Below are positions 56,931 to 64,000 of a DNA stretch of 64,000 nt, in pieces. The stretch is from Sternotherus odoratus. Lineage: Eukaryota; Chordata; Testudines; Kinosternidae. The notes under the pieces were generated by a model. That model was not told where the DNA came from. It was given only the letters and a program-made list of their open reading frames with translations, and did no database searches. A program made the position numbers and the translations under genes. The stretch's first letter is position 1. The number at the start of each line of letters is the position of its first letter. The stretch lies in NCBI GenBank assembly GCA_032164245.1, contig JAVMKO010000001.1:252783644-252847643 (forward strand). The letters are read 5' to 3'.

Positions 56931-58639
56931 CAACAACAACAAAACCAAAATGAGCTAACATAAGCACCCAACTTCATGGTTAGCACCTGGACAAAGGGAA
57001 TTGGAAACTGAGCCGATATTGTCCCTGCACCTGATCACAAAGAGCAAGTAGCTAAGCCCAGATCAAAGGTATTTAGGTGCCCAATTCAAATTGAAATCAA
57101 CAGGAGTTAGGCACCTAAATCTCTCTGATGATCTGGGCCTAAATTTTGTTGATATTTTATTCTTATTATTACGGTGGGTAGTGGTCTAAACTTAGAGCAG
57201 ATTAACATTGGTTCTAAATGCCACTTCTGAAGTACAAAAAACCTGGGATATCCTGAGCCCACAAAACTGGACAGCTGGCAGTGTGTACTGAGCACCCTTA
57301 CAGATCTCCCAGGACTGCTGCATCAAAAACAGGATGATCCTAGGAAAACTCTAGTTCTACAATGGGAGTTTATGGTGCTGTTGACCATTTTGCAAATGGT
57401 ATTGACTGAATACATAGCAAACCACAAAGACTTTACATCTTGTTTGATGTTCTTCAATATCTTAAATTGAGCTTACAACACCAGTCTGGTATTAGAGGTA
57501 ATTAGCACAGTACTTGGGAATTCCCCAGACTTTAAAATTAAATGTTGTTGCATGCATATTAGATAGGTTTCATTAGCAAGTTTAAATGTTGAAAGAAAGA
57601 CATCCTAACCACATTAATATGTCATAATGGCTAATAATGACAACTAACGATAGTAGTAATAACAAATAATTCTGCTAGTGATACTATAGTATTTTCTGTT
57701 TAATGTGTCTTTAGAGGTACATGATTATGGCTCACACATGTTTTTTGTGACATCACCGATAACAAGGACAGTCCATTTCAGCACATCAGCAACCTTTGAG
57801 TAGACAAACTACTTATCTGAAAGAAGTTTGGTTTTTCCCACTCAAGGCTTACAGCTCACCCTGAAAATGTACATCTAAAAGGAGACAGTCCCACTGGGAA
57901 CTCCTTGCTAAGATGTCAAGCTGTCTTTAGCAAGAAGGGCAAGATTTTGAAAATTGCCTATGGCTCTGCATTGGGGAAGGAACAGAGCACTATTATCCTA
58001 GGTGAATCTTACTGTCACCTAACCCCAGAGGTCTCAAGGAGAGACAAGGGGGATTTTGGGGGCAGAGGGGAAGCAGCTTCTGTAATTGTAATTATTTAGT
58101 AATTGATTAGTAATTATCCTTCAATAGGGAAACCCGTGGAGGAAGGAAAGTCCTTCTAAAGAGCACTTGTTTTAAACCTGTGTAGTTCCTCTTGCACTCA
58201 AACTCCATAGAAGCCAAACATTTGTGTGGAAATTACTTCCCAAGCTGAGATGCTGGGGCATCTGAGCAAAGTGCCAATCTTGCTACAAATTGCTTTTCCG
58301 ATCCTTCCGCCCACTAGCAGCATGGCCACTCAGCCATTCTACTATGGATGCCTCTCCTCAGTAGCTGGCGGAAAGTAAATGCTGTAATGAACAATATTAA
58401 CTCCCATCTCCCAGGTAGCTTTTCACCTGGAAATCTACTGGATTTAGGCACCAAATATTTTAAAGTAATTTTGAAAATATTTTTGGGTCAATCATAAAAG
58501 TAGGACTGTTACCTGTAGCATTAGTTTCTACATGCTGTCAACTCTTAACCCTGAGAAAGTTTGGTTTTTCCAGACTGGCAGCTAAATGAATGTATAAATA
58601 GATGCATAAGACAGCAGATGGTCACCAAACAGTTAATAC
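56931..58639. other. Unassigned stretch
   Basis: Begins with a short CAA repeat. At 57045-57140 lies the common amniote block with TAGGTGCCCAATTC and TTAGGCACCTAAATCTC. No gene. Confidence 0.4.
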
Positions 58640-58644
58640 ATACC

Positions 58645-59371
58645 TGTAACGGGGTCACCACTCACCCCCGCGGCGCCTCCCGCTGGTCGTCTGGGGAATC
58701 AGCTCCTTCAGCGTCAGGAGCACCCTCTGCAGGTCGATGCCCCGCTCTTTTGCTGGCCCCGTGTCCCTCCCGGACCCCGGTGCCCTCCAACTGTGGGGGC
58801 TGCACCCCTGCAGTACCCCCTTTGGTGTGAGGGTCTCCCCTCCCCAGGGGAACCCTCTACCCCCTATTCCCACCTCGCCTCAGAGTGTGCCACTGTCAGT
58901 CACCACTTGCCCCCGCTCACTGGGGCGGACTGCAGTATCATGGCTTCTCATCACAGGCAAGGAGGGTTGGCCTGCTGCTGCTATCTCCAGCCCTAGGCTG
59001 CTCCCTGCAACCCTGGTACTTGTGGGTCGGGCCTTGTATCAGGCCCGGAGGCCTGGGGCTCGTGGCTAGAGCCCACCCAGCTCCTTCTGCCCTGCCCCGC
59101 CCCGCCCCGCCCCGCCCCAGCTCTGCCCTAACCCAGGTACCTGGCTCCGCTCCTACAGCTAGGCCTGTCTCCCTCTGAATGCAGAGGAGACTGCTTTCTG
59201 CCTCTCAACCTCCCAGCCCTTATATCCTGGCTGGGAGTGTTTGGGGCGTGGCCGCCCAGCTGGGCCTCATGCCCAATCAGGCCTGAAAAGCCTGCTGGCT
59301 CCCAGCTTTAAACCCCTTTTGGGGCTTTTCCAAGCCCCTTCCGGTAGGGGGCGGGTGGTCACCCCGCCACA
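58645..59371 (-). mobile_element. Solo LTR, family 3, minus strand
   Basis: Plus-strand ends TGTAACGGGGTCACC and GGTCACCCCGCCACA are imperfect inverted repeats. ATACC is a perfect 5-bp duplication at 58640-58644 and 59372-59376. A minus-strand TATAAG lies near 59220 (plus CCCTTATATCC). Related to 30685-31311. Confidence 0.92.
59094..59117. repeat. (CCCCG)n microsatellite
   Basis: About five CCCCG units in a row inside the solo LTR. Confidence 0.95.
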
Positions 59372-59376
59372 ATACC

Positions 59377-60381
59377 CTATAAAACAAAAGCTCTCTTTAA
59401 CGTTGCTATGTAAATGGCATCTTCCTTTCAATCAAAATGTGATCATACGCAAAAAAATGTGTGAACTCTTCTCTGTATAAAGTGTTTCACTTGCAGTACA
59501 ATAATTCCAGACAGCAGTTCATTTGCACCCCCGTATCGTTCCGAGACAGACGCTGAGTTTGCTACATTGCACAATGTTCATTTACTGTTTGCTTTGGGCT
59601 GTTTTCATGGCAGCCTCAAAGTAAGCATTTTGTTACAGTAAATGTTACAAAAGCTAGAAATCACTACAGGTTTCCCAGTTATAGGTCTGTAAAGGGACCA
59701 ACTTTGCCTTTCAAAAAAAAAATCAGTTTTTTCATTCTAGGGCTTCAAACACTGAAAACGAAACTTTACAAGCTGAGTTCAGTGTGGAGGAGTTCTGTAA
59801 ACCTCCTATGGCCTACAGGAGCACTCAAAGGCTTAAGGCAACCAAGCAATCTGCTAGTCAGGAGATGATGGCAGGGCTCCTTCTAGGTCTATTGTGTCAC
59901 AGATCTGCACGATCAGTGCTATTGCCCAAGCTTTGGAACAATCTCTGTAAAGACCCTTCTGTGTACCAGACCTGGTAGGGGTCTCACTCTTCCTCCAGGG
60001 CAAGCCACCCGGCTTCACCACCTGCTTAGGTTGGGCCTCTGATCCTTCAGCACCCCTGTTTAACACCATGAGCTCCATTCAGCAAGTCCCACTGAGAGAA
60101 ACCCCTGAGGGAAACTTGTGTAATCTTAGGGAACAATGTACCTCCTCCATCAACATTTGTAATGACACTCAGCTAGCGTTGTAAAATAGAAGCATACTGG
60201 ACTGGAACACAGCATAAGAAGTCCTGAACATAGAGAAAAGAAAGTTACAATTTAGTCCATCTTGGTCAGCACAGAGCCCAAAAGCCCTGTTCCTCTGACC
60301 CTTCTTTGTCCCAGTTTAGATGTCCCCTGACTGCTTCCTGCAGCAAACATAACATCCACTTCATCTCCTCCCCCAGGCCTT
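59377..60381. other. Unassigned stretch
   Basis: No gene or confident repeat. Confidence 0.4.
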
Positions 60382-60603
60382 TATTCCCAGAGCTTTTGAT
60401 ACGGTCTCCCACAGTATTCTTGTCAGTAAGTTAAAGAAGTATTGGCTAGATGAATGGACTATAAGGTGGATAGATTGTTGGGCTCAACGGGTAGTGATCA
60501 ATGTCTCCATGTCTAGTTGGCAGCCGGTATCAAGAGGAGTGCCCCAAGGGTCTGTCCTGGGGCCAGTTTTGTTCAATGTCTTCATTAATGATCTGGATGC
60601 ACA
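60382..60603 (+). pseudogene. CR1 reverse-transcriptase fragment, in-frame
   Basis: One frame without stops reads [19 protein letters not shown], then [18 protein letters not shown] and [20 protein letters not shown]. These are the CR1 palm motifs around the AF(D) and PQGS blocks. It stops before the ADD motif, with unrelated sequence on both sides. Confidence 0.88.
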
Positions 60604-61436
60604 CTCAGCAACTTAGCATCTGAGGGCTCTTCCAAGGCCTGCGTGTCCCTGTAGTAAGCTGCGGTCCTCAATCAACTCCTAATGTTCAAGTTATTGCCAA
60701 GTCCCCACACAACTGGAACAAATTGACCCCCCTGTAGCAGCCTCAATACAGAGCCCAAGCACTAAAAATATGACTCAACTGTCATATCACCCCTAATGGC
60801 CCCTCTGCATCAGTTGAGAAGCACTGGCAGGGCAGCATGGTGCAGATTGTGTGGCCATCACCCATGCTGAACCTCCTCTGTGGATAAATACAGAATCGCA
60901 CTGACACCTCCCCCTCGCACTAATGTCACTTTTTAAAAGCTAATAAATTACTCTTCAATACCGCAACATATATATATGATCCATGGCATCTAAAGCCTGA
61001 GAAAACAGAGCCCCAAACTATGTTTATGGATTTTTTATTTATGCTCTTTTCCATAAATATAGATAAAACCATACTGTATGATATCTCCATTTCGAAAATC
61101 ACACTGTATTTCAACACATGGGAAAAGAGGAGACATCTGTGGCTAACTATATGCCTGGAAGTGCTAATGGTTGCTAAATCCACCCTGACAAATGTAGACA
61201 ACTTCTCACCACCAACACACTCATTCACATGCATACAGAGTATATATTATCCTGCGGTAATGACTTACTATGAATTAGGATGTCCAGGTCCACTTGCCTC
61301 AACAAGCTGTTGTCCATATTAAGTACCCTAGAAAGGCAATTGCACAAATATATCTCCTCTTACTTTTCCCATTCCCCAGTGATAATTTTTCAGAAGTGCT
61401 TTAAAATAATCCCTCAGGCAATCTGTACATTCAGGT
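60604..61436. other. Unassigned stretch
   Basis: No gene recognised. AT-rich from 60930. Confidence 0.4.
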
Positions 61437-62232
61437 TGTCATAACCATACAGAAGGGTAGCCTAAAAATCCTCCTTACCTGTAAGGGGTTAAGAAGCTCA
61501 AATAACCTGGTTGGCATCTGACCAAAAGAACCAATGGGAACAAAAGATACTTTCAAATCTGGAGTGGGGAGAGGGGGAGAGGCTTTGTTTGGGCTCTCTG
61601 TGTGTTCGTTCGCTCTTGAGACTGAAAGGAACCAGACAGCAATTCATTTCCTTCAAATAATTCTGAACCAGGTGACTTTCATATTACAAAAATTGTAAGT
61701 ACAGCCAGGGAAGGCGTGTTCGTTATCTTTTGTTTTTCACTTGTGAATTTCCCTTTGCTAGAGGGAAGTTTATCCCAGTTTTGTTTTCCTATAACTTTAA
61801 AACTAAGCTAGAGGAGTTTCCTCTGTATTTTTACATCTTTTGATACTCTGTAAAGTTACCTACCATCCTGATTTTACAAAGGTAATTCTTGACCTTTTCT
61901 TTAAATAAAATCCTTCTTTTAAGATCTGATTTTTTCCATTGTTTTAAAGATCCAGGGGTTTGGATCTGGCTCACCTGTAACAATTGGTGAGGGTACTATT
62001 CTCAAGCCTCCCAGGAAAGGGGTGTAGGGCTTGGGGAGGATGTTTTAGGGAAACAGGTACTCCAAGTGGTCCTTTCCCTAATTCTTTGTCAAAATCACTT
62101 GGTGGTGGTAGCAATACTGTTCAAGGAATTTGTGCCTTGGGAAAGTTTTAAGCTAAGCTGGTAAACATAAGCTTAGGGGGTCTTTCATGCGGATCCCCAC
62201 ATCTGTACCCTAAAGTTCAGAGTTCATTTTCA
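61437..62232 (+). mobile_element. Solo LTR, family 4
   Basis: Runs from TGTCATAACCATACAG to GAGTTCATTTTCA. Flanks TCAGGT (61431-61436) and TCAGGA (62233-62238) agree at five of six bases. AATAAAATCC lies near 61914. I know this sequence type from turtle endogenous LTRs. No internal genes. Confidence 0.72.
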
Positions 62233-62238
62233 TCAGGA

Positions 62239-62686
62239 CCCAGCTGAAGGTTATAATAGGTCTTGTTTGTGATCACCTTTTTCTTCATGGTCCATTTGAA
62301 ATATGGGGCTAAGCGTCTTAACACATATTTGCAAGCCTGTAAGACATGGCAAAAGCAGGAGGGTTAGATGCAAAGGAGATAAGAGCCTTAGAAAAAACAA
62401 AGATAAGTAAGGTTTCCCCAGGTAAAAGGGCAGGAAACAGGTGTTTTTACCAAACTATTTGTTATCTGCAATGACAATCAGACTCAGCTGATTCACTACT
62501 GCAGGGCCTTGAAATATCAGGTGGTCTTGTTTGGGACTTTAATATTCCCCTGTACCCACTGATGAATCCTCTTCTAGTTTGCTCTTCAGCTGGGCCACAT
62601 GACAGGGTTTGTTAAGTAAATGTATGGAGCTAGAAAGCATTCCCACTGATCAGCAACACTGTCTGCCAAAGCATTAGCACAGGGAA
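62239..62686. other. Unassigned stretch
   Basis: No gene or recognised repeat. Confidence 0.4.
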
Positions 62687-63372
62687 GGGCAAAGTATGGC
62701 TCACAGGCCTTTCAATCTGGCCATGGGATTGCTAGCCCCATATTGCAGAGCGGCTGTGGCTGGCTCCCTGCCTTCCCTGGTCCCGTACCACTCCCAGAAG
62801 TGGCCGGCACCAGGTCCCCACAGCCCCTAGGTGAGGTGGGGGCAGAAGGCTCCATGCGCTGCCCTCGCCTGGAGGCACCGCCCCCTTCAGCTTCCATTGT
62901 CCAGGAACCGCGGCCAATGGGAATTTTGGGGGTGGTACCTGCAGGTCAGGGCAGTGCGCGGCGAAGCCACCTGCCAAACCCCACCCACCAGAGCCACTAT
63001 TGGACAAGATGGCCACTTCCAGAAGAAGCATGCTGCTGCCACCCTGGAACTGCTCAAGGTAAGCAGCATCAGGCTGGAGCATGCACCCCAAACTCCTCCT
63101 GCACCCCAATGCCCTGCCCTGAACCCCCTCCAGCATTCCAAACACCTCCTGCACCCCAACCGCCTGCCCTGATCCCCCAACCACCTGCCCTAAGCCTCCT
63201 GACGCACCCCACACTCCTGCACCCCAACCCCTTGCCTTGAGCCCCTTTCTGCACACTGCACCCTCTCCCATACCCCACACTTCACTCCTGCACCTCAACC
63301 CCCCACCTCAATCCTACATTCATGGCCCTGCATACAATTTCCCCACTCAGGTGTGGCCCTCAGGACAAAACG
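62687..63372 (-). mobile_element. hAT non-autonomous element, relative of 54355
   Basis: Left end GGGAAGGGCAAAGTATGGC corresponds to the reversed right end of the 54355 element. Near 63350 GTGTGGCCCTCAGG corresponds to its reversed left end. The interior is C-rich with repeated CTGCACCCCAA words (63075-63300). The right end is degraded and no target duplication was found. Confidence 0.65.
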
Positions 63373-63375
63373 TGT

Positions 63376-63972
63376 CTCTAGGATTCAGTGCTGTTTCTGT
63401 TGCACTGCTATTATTTGCTTGTTTTTTCCTGATTCGCTTGTGCAACTGGGCTTCTTTGTAGTCAGTAGCAGGCAAGATATCTTTTGATATATCTTCAAAT
63501 CTTTCAAAATCATTCCTCGAAGTGTGTAAGTGGTCCGCTAATGATTGACAGAGGTCTGCACATGTTTTCAAATACAAACATGCTTTACTTGTGTGGTAAA
63601 AGTGTTGTAAAATTGCATTCTACATGGTCAACATGAATACAAACTGTAGTTCTTTGCATCTTGTTTGCGATGTTTTCTGCCTCTCGTATAGTTTCTCCCT
63701 TTTGGGATTGGTCTTCTCCTATACTTTCTAATGCATCCACAATCCTTGAGTAAGACTCCAGAATTGTACTTGTTGCCACTGCATGTGCCTCCCAGCGAGT
63801 ATTAGAGATTTCAACACACAATCATTGCCCAAATATGCTTTAAGACTACTTCAATGCTTTTTTTGAAATTTAAAGTAAAAATCTCATTATTATTATTATT
63901 ATTTTTTGGTGCTCCCTGCTTTGCTGGTGCCCTAAGCATGTGCTTAGTCTGCCTATTGGGTAATCCATCCTG
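63376..63972 (-). pseudogene. hAT transposase remnant (ZMYM1-like) with a hAT terminus
   Basis: On the minus strand EISNTRWEAHAVATSTILES and RIVDALESIGEDQSQKGETI, then CADLCQSLADHLHTSRNDF and ETALNPRDTF, follow the order of the hAT transposase type annotated as zinc finger MYM-type 1-like in fish and reptiles. A frameshift near 63580 separates them. At the right edge the minus strand starts CAGGATGGATTACCC, which fits a hAT end. The segment from that end to the protein is too short for a full gene. The protein is cut at 63376 next to the element at 62687-63372. Confidence 0.78.
63880..63905. repeat. (TTA)n simple repeat
   Basis: About six ATT units followed by a T run, inside the hAT remnant. 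Confidence 0.9.
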
Positions 63973-64000
63973 ATGCAGCAGGTTATAAAATCCTCAAACT

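Noticed and set aside
62732..63298. 188- and 165-codon frames on opposite strands
   Set aside because: C-rich tandem words inside a hAT element. Both are low complexity.
1..64000. CRISPR arrays, bacterial operons or phage
   Set aside because: No regular repeat-spacer array or prokaryotic gene organisation. Everything recognisable is of vertebrate origin.

Overview
The window is repeat-rich, apparently non-coding vertebrate nuclear DNA. I recognise no complete host gene. The repeat mix is CR1 and L2 LINEs, a Penelope-like fragment, many short hAT elements with 8-bp target duplications, solo LTRs, MIR-like and tRNA-like repeats, and two near-complete PIF/Harbinger transposons. This fits a non-avian sauropsid, most likely a turtle. 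That assignment rests on recognised repeat types, not on a database search.

The main features are two full-length Harbinger transposons, copy A (645-5332) and copy B (49176-53670). Both have matching terminal inverted repeats, and each has its own 3-bp target duplication (CTA and TAA). Each carries two convergent genes. On the plus strand is a two-exon Myb/SANT-like DNA-binding protein with a coiled coil. On the minus strand is a HARBI1-type DDE transposase. The damage is complementary. Copy A keeps an open Myb/SANT gene but has at least four disabling lesions in the transposase. Copy B has a nonsense codon in the Myb/SANT gene and a transposase broken only by one visible 7-bp deletion. A 299-bp element at 29343-29641 and a relative at 33683-33945 have ends very like the Harbinger ends and look like their non-autonomous passengers.

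Layout: 0.6-5.3 kb Harbinger A; 5.8-7.1 kb an internally deleted LTR element with two LTRs and a Lys-type primer binding site; 9.2-12.5 kb an L2 LINE split by a solo LTR; 12.88 kb an unassigned exon-like block; 14.0-15.5 kb two solo LTRs; 16-24 kb CR1 fragments and hAT elements, one nested in another; 24.6-27.8 kb MIR-like, Penelope-like, LTR and CR1 sequence; 29.3-31.9 kb Harbinger MITE and CR1 split by a solo LTR; 33-38.4 kb hAT, MITE, solo LTR and an inverted repeat pair; 40-41.4 kb a LINE remnant on the minus strand; 43.9-47.3 kb hAT, tRNA-like repeats, Tigger-like MITE and a GT microsatellite; 49.2-53.7 kb Harbinger B; 54.4-64 kb hAT elements, three solo LTRs, a CR1 reverse-transcriptase piece and a hAT transposase remnant at the right edge.

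Between these are AT-rich stretches of 0.4-3.4 kb where I see no gene. Most elements have boundaries confirmed by target-site duplications read directly from the sequence, so the order of several insertions can be reconstructed.
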